In this document: in pieces, positions 17,428-25,172 of the stretch
How positions within the stretch are numbered: the stretch's first letter is position 1
How the letters are laid out: every line of letters begins with the position of its first letter
Assembly: GCA_002454815.1 (NCBI GenBank)
Contig: DKJL01000006.1
Span: 66,843 to 130,842 of the forward strand
Reading direction: 5' to 3'
Length of the DNA stretch: 64,000 nucleotides
Origin: Flavobacteriales bacterium UBA6693
Lineage (GTDB): Bacteria; Bacteroidota; Bacteroidia; Flavobacteriales; Weeksellaceae
Notes under the pieces: model-generated
What the model saw: only the letters and a program-made list of their open reading frames with translations
Told to the model about the DNA's origin: nothing
Databases searched by the model: none
Program-made: the position numbers and the translations under genes

Positions 17428-17433
17428 TGGCGT

Positions 17434-18459
17434 ATGACCCTTCAAAACGCCCGGCAGTTCTTCGAAAATTTCATCGGTGTTCCTGCACAGGAATTCATTC
17501 TTCTTGCCCAAAGCGGTTCGGCGCGTCGCAACTACTTGGCTGCCGATGCCAGCTCGCGCTACGTTGTAACGTGTAATACAAATGTGGCGGAAAATGAAAG
17601 TTTCTTTTACTTCTCAGAGGTTTTTTCGTCGTTAAACGTACGTGCACCTAAGATTTTCCAAATATCAGAAGACCGCCAAATGTACGTTCAGGAGTTTGTA
17701 GGCGAGCAGACTTTATCCGAAATTATCACAGAAGAAGGAACCTCACCGCGTGTCGAAGAACTCGTTCGGAAAACGCTGAAACAGCTGGCGGAAATTCAAA
17801 AAAAGACCCGCGGCACTGTCGATTATTCGAATACATTTGAATATCTCGCATACGACGAATTGCCGATTACCAGTGATTTATTTTACTTTAAAAGTTTCAT
17901 TGTCGATATCCTTGAAATTCCACACCAAAAAGGCATTTTACTGAAAGAGTTTGCCGAGCTAACAGATCAACTGGCAAAACTGCAGCCACGAGGTTTGATG
18001 ATGCGCGATTTCCAGGCGCGGAACATCGTGATAAACCATTCGGGCGAGCCTTTTTTTATTGATTATCAAGCAGCGATGTACGGACCGCTGATGTATGACG
18101 TGGTTTCATTTCTGTTTCAGGCAAAGGCTGACTTTTCTCCGGAGTTCCGGTCACGAATGTTGGAATATTATTTTTCATTATGGCCCGACGGTGAGGAAGT
18201 TGAGCAACTTAAAAGCGCTCTTCCACCGCTGCAGCTGATCCGCTTTCTTCAGGTGCTGGGCGCGTACGGTTTCCGCGGCCTTATTCAGAAAAAAAACCAT
18301 TTTATGGCGAGTCTGGACGGCGGCATAAAAAATTTGACTGAATTTTCGAACGCCTGGAGTGAAATGAAAAATTATCCCGAACTTCAACAGGTAATCCTGC
18401 GGCTGAACGATGAAACTACGAAACATAAAATAGCAGAGTTTATCCGTCAGAAATACTAA
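17434..18459 (+). CDS. APH-fold sugar kinase, AmgK-like
   Basis: A 341-residue aminoglycoside-phosphotransferase/choline-kinase fold protein, the same size as AmgK, the anomeric MurNAc/GlcNAc 1-kinase of peptidoglycan recycling. The N-lobe has QSGSARRNYLAA. The catalytic loop is LMMRDFQARNIVI (Asp192, Asn197) and the Mg-binding segment is FFIDYQAAMYGPLMYDV (Asp210). RapZ-C and MurU-like genes follow, which supports a cell-wall amino-sugar role over antibiotic modification. The TTG at 17425 in the same frame overlaps the -7 element and is rejected as start. It shares reading frame with the RapZ-C gene, separated by two stop codons. Substrate is inferred, not shown. Confidence 0.8.
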   Translation: MTLQNARQFFENFIGVPAQEFILLAQSGSARRNYLAADASSRYVVTCNTNVAENESFFYFSEVFSSLNVRAPKIFQISEDRQMYVQEFVGEQTLSEIITEEGTSPRVEELVRKTLKQLAEIQKKTRGTVDYSNTFEYLAYDELPITSDLFYFKSFIVDILEIPHQKGILLKEFAELTDQLAKLQPRGLMMRDFQARNIVINHSGEPFFIDYQAAMYGPLMYDVVSFLFQAKADFSPEFRSRMLEYYFSLWPDGEEVEQLKSALPPLQLIRFLQVLGAYGFRGLIQKKNHFMASLDGGIKNLTEFSNAWSEMKNYPELQQVILRLNDETTKHKIAEFIRQKY

Positions 18460-18477
18460 TATTAAAATAGATTTATC

Positions 18478-18891
18478 TTGAGTTTACATATAGAAATACA
18501 CAGTTTTTCCTATAAAATCGGTGGAATACCGGTAGACAAATCCGGCAACGGCGGCGGTTTTTCGTTTGATTGCCGCGGCATCCTGAATCCCGGCCGGCTG
18601 GCTGAATACAAAACACAAACGGGTTGTGATAAAGACGTGCAATACTTTTTGGAAACAGAAACAGAAATGCCAAAGTTTTTAGACCTGGTAAAAAGTATCG
18701 TCTCGATTAACATTGAAAATTACCTGTCGCGTGGCTTCGAAAATCTGCAGATCAATTTTGGGTGCACCGGCGGACAGCACCGCTCCGTGTACGCCGCCGA
18801 AAAAACAGCCGCTTTCATACGCGAAAATTATCCCGCAGCCATCGTTACCGTTCAGCATGATGAGCAGCCGCAGCTGTGCACTGACCAATGA
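18478..18891 (+). CDS. RapZ C-terminal domain protein (free-standing)
   Basis: A 137-residue protein corresponding only to the C-terminal half of RapZ; the Walker-type N-terminal kinase domain of the E. coli protein is absent. HSFSYKIGGIP, FDCRGILNPGR and especially FGCTGGQHRSVYAAE match the RapZ-C ligand-binding core, which in E. coli senses glucosamine-6-phosphate. No ATG precedes the conserved part; TTG at 18478 is the best start, 18 nt after the kinase stop. The end overlaps the MurU-like gene by an ATGA. A sensor or regulatory role in amino-sugar metabolism is plausible but unproven. Confidence 0.8.
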   Translation: MSLHIEIHSFSYKIGGIPVDKSGNGGGFSFDCRGILNPGRLAEYKTQTGCDKDVQYFLETETEMPKFLDLVKSIVSINIENYLSRGFENLQINFGCTGGQHRSVYAAEKTAAFIRENYPAAIVTVQHDEQPQLCTDQ

Positions 18892-19601
18892 AAGCGCTGA
18901 TTTTTGCAGCCGGAAAAGGCACGCGGCTCAAACCCTTCACCGACCATCATCCGAAAGCGTTGGCCACGGTAAACGGCGTTCCGCTTTTGGAAAGAAATCT
19001 CCGTTATCTTCAGCATTTCGGCATTAATGATTTCGTGATCAATGTGCACCATTTTGGCTCGCAAATCTGTGATTTTTTAAAACAAAATGATAATTTCGGG
19101 GCAAATGTTGAGATTTCCGATGAACGTGATGAACTGTTGGAGACCGGCGGTGGCCTGTTATTTGCGCAGAAATTTTTGGATAACGGAGATGATTTTGTGG
19201 TGATGAATGCTGATATACTGACGGATCTCAACCTGGATTTATTGATAAGGTACCACCGCGAGAAAAAAGATTTTGTTACTTTAGCCGTCTCCGACCGGAA
19301 AAGTTCGCGCAAGCTACTGTTTAATAATGAAATGGTGCTGAAAGGCTGGCAAAATGTAGAAACTGGAGAGCAGCGTTTAGCCGAATTTAATTCTGAATTT
19401 AAACCATTGGCTTTCAGCGGAATTCATTGTATAAATCCACAGTTCTTCCGTAAAATACAGCGACGCGGCACATTCTCGATCATGCAGGAATATCTTGACC
19501 TGATGAGTTCAGAATCCATCCACGGCTACGAGCATTCTGCCACCATTATCGACGTAGGCCGACCTGCCTCTGTAACGGAAGCCGAAAAATTTTTTAAATA
19601 A
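18888..19601 (+). CDS. Sugar-1-phosphate nucleotidyltransferase, MurU-like
   Basis: A 237-residue nucleotidyltransferase close in length to MurU (MurNAc-alpha-1-phosphate uridylyltransferase). The signature G-x-G-T-R is at residues 9-13, followed by Pro22-Lys23. ETGGG lies at 85-89 and the metal-binding VMNADILTD at about 105-113. With the upstream kinase this would convert MurNAc to UDP-MurNAc, bypassing de novo synthesis and fosfomycin-sensitive MurA. Start overlap with RapZ-C (ATGA) and the next gene 1 nt downstream indicate one operon. Other sugar substrates (GlcNAc-1-P, mannose-1-P) remain possible. Confidence 0.8.
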   Translation: MKALIFAAGKGTRLKPFTDHHPKALATVNGVPLLERNLRYLQHFGINDFVINVHHFGSQICDFLKQNDNFGANVEISDERDELLETGGGLLFAQKFLDNGDDFVVMNADILTDLNLDLLIRYHREKKDFVTLAVSDRKSSRKLLFNNEMVLKGWQNVETGEQRLAEFNSEFKPLAFSGIHCINPQFFRKIQRRGTFSIMQEYLDLMSSESIHGYEHSATIIDVGRPASVTEAEKFFK

Positions 19602-19602
19602 A

Positions 19603-20361
19603 ATGAAAAAAATAAAACGAGGAAAAGGCACCACGAAACTTGCTACCGGCAGCGCCTTTGAAATTGACCAAAAAATCCAGAATTCGTTTAAAGAAAAAAC
19701 CTGGGACGAAACCGTCACCAAAGACAGCTGGATGGTTTTCAAAGTTATGGCTGAATTTGTAGATGGCTACGAAAAGATGGCGAAAATCGGTCCGTGTGTT
19801 TCCATTTTTGGATCTGCGCGGCTACGTCCGGGTGATCATTATTACGAAATGGCGACAGAGATTGCCGAGAAGATTACGGATATTGGTTTCGGAATCATCA
19901 CCGGCGGCGGTCCCGGTATTATGGAAGCAGGAAATCGCGGTGCGCGGAATGGCGGAGGGAAATCCATCGGTCTTAATATCGATCTGCCTTTCGAGCAGCA
20001 CTTTAATCCTTATATCGACAAAGGCCTCAGTATAGATTTTGATTATTTCTTCGTACGAAAGGTGATGTTTGTCAAATATTCTCAAGGTTTTGTGGTGATG
20101 CCGGGTGGTTTCGGCACGTTGGATGAGCTGATGGAAGCGCTGACACTGATACAGACCAACAAGATCGGACGCTTCCCTATCGTGTTGGTAGGCTCTAAAT
20201 TCTGGGGAGGTCTGTTCGACTGGTTCAAAGGCACTTTACTGGAAAATAAACTGATTTCCGAGGAAGATCTTGAACTCTACCGCGTGGTCGACACCGCCGA
20301 GGATGCAGTAAGTCACATCAAGGCTTTCTACGATAAATACACGGTTAACGTGAATTTTTAG
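19603..20361 (+). CDS. LOG family protein (TIGR00730, nucleoside 5'-monophosphate phosphoribohydrolase-like)
   Basis: A 252-residue Rossmann-fold protein. It has the SIFGSARLRPGDHYYEMA start of the fold, the ITGGGPGIMEAGNRGA loop and the catalytic PGGFGTLDELMEALTLIQT (PGGxGTxxE) motif. The family hydrolyses cytokinin nucleotides or AMP/IMP-type nucleotides to base and ribose-5-phosphate. A ~55-residue N-terminal extension precedes the fold, a common bacterial variant. The gene begins 1 nt after the nucleotidyltransferase stop and is probably the last gene of that cluster; a connection to recycling is not obvious. Confidence 0.9.
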   Translation: MKKIKRGKGTTKLATGSAFEIDQKIQNSFKEKTWDETVTKDSWMVFKVMAEFVDGYEKMAKIGPCVSIFGSARLRPGDHYYEMATEIAEKITDIGFGIITGGGPGIMEAGNRGARNGGGKSIGLNIDLPFEQHFNPYIDKGLSIDFDYFFVRKVMFVKYSQGFVVMPGGFGTLDELMEALTLIQTNKIGRFPIVLVGSKFWGGLFDWFKGTLLENKLISEEDLELYRVVDTAEDAVSHIKAFYDKYTVNVNF

Positions 20362-20368
20362 TTGGCAC

Positions 20369-20376
20369 TATATTTG
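20369..20376 (+). promoter_or_regulatory. -7 element TATATTTG of the DUF6702 gene
   Basis: TAnnTTTG match 26 nt before the ATG at 20402; an AAGG box lies just before the start. Confidence 0.5.
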
Positions 20377-20401
20377 AGAACAACAAGTACAATTTAAGGT
20401 G

Positions 20402-20872
20402 ATGAAAAAATTTTTATATAGTTTATTAATTTTTGCATCGATGCTGATGATGAGTTTTGCCACTGCAGAATTTTACTCCTCGATGACGAAAGTGGATTAT
20501 TTGGAAGCAAGCAAAACGCTGAAGTTTACAACTAAAATGAATACTGCGCATATTTCTGATGCCATCAAAATCAATCCCAACACGGCCGGTTTCGAAGCCG
20601 AAGTAAAAAAATACGTTAACAACAATTTTGATCTTTATGTGAATGGCGGCACCCGTACGCTCACTTTCACCGGAAGTCAGGTAAACGGCGAATCGGTTTG
20701 GGTATATTTTGAAGCCAATGGCGTTACAGATATCAGCACGATCCGAATTAAGAATACCATTTTACTCAGTACTTTTCCAAAACAGTTTAATCTTGTAAAT
20801 ATCGCCTACAAAGGAAATCAGAAAACAATGAATTTCCAGCGTGGCAAAGAAGTCAATGAAGTACGCTTCTAA
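20402..20872 (+). CDS. DUF6702 family exported protein
   Basis: A 156-residue protein with a signal peptide (FLYSLLIFASMLMMSFA) and a beta-rich mature part of the DUF6702 type (FYSSMTKVDYLEASKTLKFT, VYFEANGV, LLSTFPKQFNLVNI). Related proteins are widespread in Flavobacteria, often annotated as peptidase E-associated or hypothetical; function is unknown. A GTG at 20399 directly precedes the ATG in frame; I chose the ATG because of the AAGG spacing. It has its own promoter and a bidirectional terminator downstream. Confidence 0.75.
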   Translation: MKKFLYSLLIFASMLMMSFATAEFYSSMTKVDYLEASKTLKFTTKMNTAHISDAIKINPNTAGFEAEVKKYVNNNFDLYVNGGTRTLTFTGSQVNGESVWVYFEANGVTDISTIRIKNTILLSTFPKQFNLVNIAYKGNQKTMNFQRGKEVNEVRF

Positions 20873-20892
20873 GGACTTTTGAAAAAATAAAA

Positions 20893-20928
20893 CCTCCGAT
20901 CACAGTTATCTGTCGATCGGATTTTTTT
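20893..20928. terminator. Bidirectional terminator between DUF6702 and DUF59 genes
   Basis: TCCGATC-ACAG-TTAT-CTGT-C-GATCGGA hairpin (20895-20921, one bulge) followed by T7 on the plus strand and preceded by an A-rich tract serving the minus strand. Confidence 0.85.
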
Positions 20929-20929
20929 A

Positions 20930-21259
20930 TTATCGGTTCTGCAGCTGTTGCATACCCTCGGATGAAACCATATCGTAGTTCCAGGCCGGCTCGAAAGTGA
21001 GATTAATCTCGATCGTGTAGCCCGGAAATTCCGCTTCGAGGGCATTCTGTACGCCGGTCTGGATGGCTTCGCCCATCGGGCAATGCGGTGTGGTGAGCGT
21101 CATTGTAATTAAAATGAGATTTTCCGGTTTAAATTCGATGTCATAAACCAAACCCAAATCCATGATGTTGACCATCAGTTCGGGGTCGATAACTTCGTAA
21201 AGTGCCGCCTCGGCACGGCCTATTTTTTCATAATCTTCGTGCGTAGAATCCAGTATCAT
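20930..21259 (-). CDS. DUF59/MIP18-type Fe-S assembly factor (SufT/PaaD-like)
   Basis: A 109-residue DUF59 protein: AALYEVIDPELMVNIMDLGLVYDI at the N-terminus and the conserved cysteine in TLTTPHCPMGEAI, then FEPAWNYDMVS. The family helps mature Fe-S proteins. It is the last gene of the reverse-strand cluster, its start overlapping the stop of the membrane-protein gene by 4 bp. In this setting it probably supports repair of NO- or oxidant-damaged Fe-S clusters. Confidence 0.85.
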   Translation of the reverse strand: MILDSTHEDYEKIGRAEAALYEVIDPELMVNIMDLGLVYDIEFKPENLILITMTLTTPHCPMGEAIQTGVQNALEAEFPGYTIEINLTFEPAWNYDMVSSEGMQQLQNR

Positions 21260-22521
21260 AATTTTTGTTTGTTTTTGTGAAAGATGATTTTAAATACATT
21301 GAGGTTATAGATGACCGCGACCGCGAACCAAAATATTGCGCCCAGCTGGATAATTGCGATTTCCTGAGCGATAATGCCCGACGCAAAAACCACCATGGCG
21401 GCGATGAAAAGATACCATTGCCAGACGGTGAGGCGTTCGCTGTACAGATCCTTAGGCAGCGGCACTTTCACCTTGCCCGACAAACTTTTGTACTGGTTGT
21501 TCCAGATGATAAATGGCAGGGTTTTGAAGGTTTTGCCCAAAATAATACTGGTGATCCAACCCATAAAAAGCATCGTTCCGTAAAGAATAATCCAGCGGTA
21601 ACCGGCAGCATAATAAACGGCCGGCAACAAAAGCACGGCTAACACAAGCGAGACAAATGACAGAAAAGAATGCTTCATCAGCAGCTCCACTCTTTTGCGC
21701 AAACGGTTGCGATAATTGTCATAAAGATACAGCAGCCAAAAAATGATCCCGATTAAAACAATAAAAGCATAGACCAGCACGCGCGCAGTGATTCCAAGAA
21801 AATAACCATCTGCCAGAAAAAGAATCAAACCTGCATTTTGAAAGAAAAACGCCCATTTCAGCAAATATTCTTTCGTCGATTTACCCAACAGAAACATAGG
21901 AACCAACTTCGTACTCACACCGGTAATCAACTGCAGAAACCATCCGGCGAAACCAGCGTGTGCGTGCAGTTTTAAGATTTCAAGATGACTGGTGCTGAAA
22001 AATGAATATTTAAGGTTGATCGCCAGCAGAAGACCCATGGTCACCGTTGCCACCAACCAAAGTGCGGAACTCAGAACATAGATTTTCTGCACGGAATACT
22101 TGGTGCAGATCATCGTTGTTTTCCAGACGTTGATGCAGTACAGTAGTGCCGAAATAACGATCAGAGAACCGCCGGTGATCATCATAGGACCCACATTCAG
22201 CGTCCAGAAATTAACTGTAAGCAAAAGCATTCCGGCTGTCAGGGTATACCAAACAAAGGACGCCAGTTTTTCGCTGTAGAGATCCCGTTCGCAGATGACC
22301 GGCAAAAGCTGATGTGCAGCACCAAAAATTATCATCGTGCCCCAGCCCAAGGCGGCCAGATGAACCATTGTAAGCAGGTGTGGCGTAAAATAATGTTTCG
22401 CGAAAGTCTCCGGACTCCAAACCATCAGCAGCGTAAGTGCCAGAAAAACCACTGCGCCCGCCGCATAAAACGGAAGTACGGCGCCATTGCCGGGAGCTTT
22501 ACCTATATTGATCTGCGCCAT
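21256..22521 (-). CDS. 12-helix membrane protein, NnrS / heme-copper oxidase subunit I-like
   Basis: A 421-residue protein with about 12 membrane helices and histidines placed as in haem-copper subunits or NnrS: TPHLLTMVHLAALGWG, IIFGAAHQLLPVI and LKLHAHAGFAGWFLQLITG. No CcoO/CcoP-type partners are present, so it is unlikely to be a complete oxidase. NnrS-like proteins relieve NO stress, probably by affecting metal-NO complexes. The gene is 1 nt from the DUF1858/DUF2249 gene and overlaps the DUF59 gene by 4 bp, so these three form one translational unit. Whether it binds haem or copper is inferred only. Confidence 0.75.
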   Translation of the reverse strand: MAQINIGKAPGNGAVLPFYAAGAVVFLALTLLMVWSPETFAKHYFTPHLLTMVHLAALGWGTMIIFGAAHQLLPVICERDLYSEKLASFVWYTLTAGMLLLTVNFWTLNVGPMMITGGSLIVISALLYCINVWKTTMICTKYSVQKIYVLSSALWLVATVTMGLLLAINLKYSFFSTSHLEILKLHAHAGFAGWFLQLITGVSTKLVPMFLLGKSTKEYLLKWAFFFQNAGLILFLADGYFLGITARVLVYAFIVLIGIIFWLLYLYDNYRNRLRKRVELLMKHSFLSFVSLVLAVLLLPAVYYAAGYRWIILYGTMLFMGWITSIILGKTFKTLPFIIWNNQYKSLSGKVKVPLPKDLYSERLTVWQWYLFIAAMVVFASGIIAQEIAIIQLGAIFWFAVAVIYNLNVFKIIFHKNKQKL

Positions 22522-22522
22522 T

Positions 22523-23341
22523 TTATCTTTTAAAAATCAGCATTTTAACGTTGTTTTCCTCGTATTCGCAAATGTGTACCTCAAAGTCTTTATCGGCTAA
22601 CTCTTCCAGCAGATAAACCGGTACGCGTTTATGGTGGATGTAAAGTGCAGAATCTGCCTCAAGCGTTTCCAAAGCTCCTAAAATTGCATGCATCGGTCCG
22701 GGCATCTCCAGTGCGCGTACGTCCATTTCTGTGATTTTATCTGTAAACTGCGCGCTGATTCTTTCAAAAGTCTGCACATCATCCATATTCAGCTTTTGTG
22801 CAGGTACAGATTCCGCATTTTTTTCTTTCTTTAAAAAATAGGTGCGGAATTCTTTTTCGTTAATTGTTTCTACGAAAGCATCTTCGGCTTTTTCCTGCTT
22901 TAAAAGATGAATTAACGGTGTAGGTACAAAGCTGTTAATGACACAAAGAATTTTTCCCGATGGCACGTCCTTGAAGCGATGTAATATTTCTTTCAGCGGA
23001 TCTGCTCCTTCGTCAATAATCGGCCGGACGTCGTACCATTCTATATCGCCGTCATTTGCTGAACTGAGCCAGACAGGTTTTATTTCGTCTTTATTGGTCT
23101 CCTGCGCCGCGTCTTCCCTAAACGAAAAACCCAGCGGCCGCAAAACACGCTGAAATTCCGCAACCGTAGTTCCGCCCATTTTCGCTGCTTCTGCAATGGT
23201 CACACGCGAAGCCATTATTTTCCGCAAAATAGGATTTTGCAGTTTCTCTAATGGTTTGGCGAGTGAGGCGATAGCGCGGATGCTGTCGGAGTTTTGTTTG
23301 ATCAATTCCGAAATCTTGGTATTGGCGGTAATATATTCCAT
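22523..23341 (-). CDS. DUF1858 / DUF2249 domain protein
   Basis: A 272-residue soluble protein. Residues 1-~65 match DUF1858 (ITANTKISELIKQNSDSIRAI), a fold related to the ScdA N-terminus. Two DUF2249-type alpha/beta modules follow, one starting at WYDVRPIIDEGADPLKEIL and one at EMDVRALEMPGPMHAILGALE; the latter resembles TusA-like folds with the Pro-Gly-Pro turn. Such proteins occur beside NO-reductase and Fe-S repair genes. A likely role is sulfur or metal handling during nitrosative stress; the reaction is unknown. A terminator hairpin lies between it and the upstream hemerythrin gene, so expression may be partly uncoupled. Confidence 0.75.
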   Translation of the reverse strand: MEYITANTKISELIKQNSDSIRAIASLAKPLEKLQNPILRKIMASRVTIAEAAKMGGTTVAEFQRVLRPLGFSFREDAAQETNKDEIKPVWLSSANDGDIEWYDVRPIIDEGADPLKEILHRFKDVPSGKILCVINSFVPTPLIHLLKQEKAEDAFVETINEKEFRTYFLKKEKNAESVPAQKLNMDDVQTFERISAQFTDKITEMDVRALEMPGPMHAILGALETLEADSALYIHHKRVPVYLLEELADKDFEVHICEYEENNVKMLIFKR

Positions 23342-23395
23342 ACTTTGATTTTAAAGATTTAAAGTTACAATTTTGTACGGACCTTGTCCACATAC

Positions 23396-23428
23396 AAAAA
23401 GACAGCGCGCCCAAAGACGCGCTCTTTT
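23396..23428 (-). terminator. Terminator-like hairpin after the DUF2249-hemerythrin gene
   Basis: On the minus strand AGCGCG pairs with CGCGCT, extended by AAAAG/CTTTT-type pairs, ending in a T-run. It sits between two genes of the same direction, so read-through or attenuation is possible. Confidence 0.65.
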
Positions 23429-23440
23429 CATAGGTTATCC

Positions 23441-24589
23441 TTAAGCCTCGGCCAATAATCGGTCTTGCGCCACGGCTCTTGGGAAGAGATAATTATTCTC
23501 CAGTCCCAACATGGTGTGTACTTCGCGCTCGAATTCTTCCAGTTTTCGGAATAAATAACGGTAAGAATTACAGGCTTCCGCCGGCGGCGTATAATCGTTG
23601 GTCAGGCGGCGTATAAAACTGAGATCTGCGAGTGCCACTGCGTGTTCTTTGGTCAGCAGATCGATCGGCTCGTGCAAAGTGCCGACTCTGTATGTAGTTT
23701 CCATGCCCGCATCCTTGGTCTTGGACACGACCTGATCGATTACCGGGAAAAGAACATTTTCTTCCTTCACCATATGATCCAGTAAATCCTGCAGAAAATG
23801 ATAAGTGATGGTAGCAATTCTGTTGAGCTCCGGATGCCCGTCGCCGTGATGTTCGGAAACTTTTATGGCAAGATCATTCAGGTTTTCAGCGTTTTCCCGG
23901 ATATATTGGTGATGCCTGGTCAGGATATAATCGGTAAGTTCCGTAAGTTCACAATTTGCATAATCATGGCTGAAAGCTGCCGCCGATTTTGGGGTCGAGG
24001 AGTTTTGTTTCTTGTTTTCATTACAGGAAAAATCAACGCCTTTTGCTTTCAGCAATTCTGCTTTTTTTACGTCTTTTTCGCTGATCATTCTACTTTGTGT
24101 CGGTCCATCACCTGTCGCGTTTTTAGTGATCTGCACGACAAATTCTTCCGGGCCCTGCTGAAGATATTCCCAGGTGAAAATGTTCCCGCGTTCGCCAATG
24201 AGTTCGTAATAAAGTGGTTTCGGATCGTGGTCGTTCTCGATAATGAAAACTTCGCCGGGCTTCAGCGCATCGAAATATTTAAATATAGTTGGATGTTTCA
24301 AACGTGGTTCGATGGCGGTAACATTAAGTCTTTCGATTTCCTTTTTTGGACTTTCAGCCGGATTTTTAGTGATCTGCACGACAAATTCTTCCGGGCCCTG
24401 CTGAAGATATTCCCAGGTGAAAATATTTCCGCGTTCGCCAATGAGTTCGTAATAAAGCGGTTTCGGATCGTGGTCGTTCTCGATAACAAAAGCTTCGCCG
24501 GGTTGCAGCGCATCGAAATATTTAAATATAGTCGGATGTTTCAGGCGCGGTTCAATTTTGGTCACATCAAGTGTCTGTAGGGTTTCCAT
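23441..24589 (-). CDS. Tandem DUF2249 - ScdA/YtfE-like di-iron hemerythrin fusion
   Basis: A 382-residue fusion. Residues ~7-75 and ~88-156 are two almost identical DUF2249 domains (each with IEPRLKHPTIFKYFDAL and IENDHDPKPLYYELIGERG). A short ScdA_N-like segment follows (KKAELLKAKGVDFSC, where the usual Cys-Cys is Ser-Cys). The C-terminal ~170 residues are a hemerythrin domain with iron ligands in RHHQYIRE, EHHGDGHPEL, DHMVKEENVLFP and HEPIDLLTKEHA. The ScdA/YtfE (RIC) proteins repair Fe-S clusters damaged by NO or peroxide. It lies 34 nt after the Rrf2 gene, which probably regulates it. The DUF2249 fusion is the unusual feature. Confidence 0.88.
   Translation of the reverse strand: METLQTLDVTKIEPRLKHPTIFKYFDALQPGEAFVIENDHDPKPLYYELIGERGNIFTWEYLQQGPEEFVVQITKNPAESPKKEIERLNVTAIEPRLKHPTIFKYFDALKPGEVFIIENDHDPKPLYYELIGERGNIFTWEYLQQGPEEFVVQITKNATGDGPTQSRMISEKDVKKAELLKAKGVDFSCNENKKQNSSTPKSAAAFSHDYANCELTELTDYILTRHHQYIRENAENLNDLAIKVSEHHGDGHPELNRIATITYHFLQDLLDHMVKEENVLFPVIDQVVSKTKDAGMETTYRVGTLHEPIDLLTKEHAVALADLSFIRRLTNDYTPPAEACNSYRYLFRKLEEFEREVHTMLGLENNYLFPRAVAQDRLLAEA
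24110..24560 (-). repeat. Tandem 243-bp in-frame duplication encoding the two DUF2249 domains
   Basis: The segment starting at 24121 recurs at 24364 with only scattered, mostly synonymous changes over about 190 bp; the period is 243 bp (81 codons). The near identity at DNA level implies a recent duplication or ongoing gene conversion. Confidence 0.9.
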
Positions 24590-24623
24590 AGAATGAGATT
24601 TATTGGTCTTTTTTAGTTAAATG

Positions 24624-25055
24624 TTATTCGCGTCGCAGCTGCAGTTCTTCATGGTTTGCCATTCTGAACTGTTCCAGCGTGGTATCGCTGTAGATTTTGT
24701 GCAGCTGGTCGCGTGCTTCTTTATAGGTGTTGTGGATGGGACAGGGATTCTTCTCCGAGCAATATGCGAGACCGAGTCCACAGCCTTGAAAAATTTTTTC
24801 TCCGTCCACTGCCCTGATAATGTCTGCCAGGGAAGCCTTGGCCTCCTCATCGGAAATACAGAAACCGCCGTAGCGGCCTTTAACGGAGTGCACAAAACCC
24901 TGGCGGGTGAGCCGCTGCAAAATTTTAGCAATAAAAAGCTGCGGCGAATTAATACTTTTTGAGATTTCTCCAATGTTGACGCTTTTCCCATCGCAGGATT
25001 GCTGTGCGATATAGATCATGGCGCGCAAAGCGTATTCACAGGTTTTCGAAAGCAT
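24624..25055 (-). CDS. Rrf2 family Fe-S transcriptional regulator (NsrR/IscR-like)
   Basis: A 143-residue Rrf2 protein: winged-helix N-terminus (MLSKTCEYALRAMIYIAQQ, then SVNIGEISKSINSPQLFIAKILQ) and the wing GFVHSVKGRYGGF. Cys92, Cys99 and Cys105 with His108 (CPIH) match the cluster-binding loop of IscR/NsrR, although the first spacing is six residues. It probably senses NO or cluster status and controls the genes downstream. ATG at 25055 is the start; the TTG 24 nt upstream overlaps the -7 element. Confidence 0.88.
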   Translation of the reverse strand: MLSKTCEYALRAMIYIAQQSCDGKSVNIGEISKSINSPQLFIAKILQRLTRQGFVHSVKGRYGGFCISDEEAKASLADIIRAVDGEKIFQGCGLGLAYCSEKNPCPIHNTYKEARDQLHKIYSDTTLEQFRMANHEELQLRRE

Positions 25056-25076
25056 CTCTTCATCGGTTTTGCAATA

Positions 25077-25084
25077 CAAATATA
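25077..25084 (-). promoter_or_regulatory. -7 element (TATATTTG on minus strand) of the Rrf2 gene cluster
   Basis: The plus strand reads CAAATATA; the element ends 22 nt before the ATG at 25055. Confidence 0.5.
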
Positions 25085-25172
25085 AACAATTAATATAATT
25101 CGGATTCTTTTGTCTTATTTAAATTTAAATAAAATTAATCCTCGAGAAGTTGTCTCACCGGTAATAATTAAC

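Noticed and set aside
17425..17433. TTG start of the AmgK-like kinase
   Set aside because: This TTG is part of the TATATTTG promoter element; ATG at 17434 is preferred. The same reasoning removed TTG/GTG starts for Rrf2 (25079), xrtF (17388), SUI1 (47688) and threonine aldolase (53391).
24110..24560. Tandem repeats as possible CRISPR or satellite
   Set aside because: The unit is 243 bp, in frame and encodes DUF2249; there are no short repeats with spacers.
23798..24580. A 260-codon plus-strand frame with two repeated blocks
   Set aside because: Its repeat is only the shadow of the DUF2249 duplication on the other strand.
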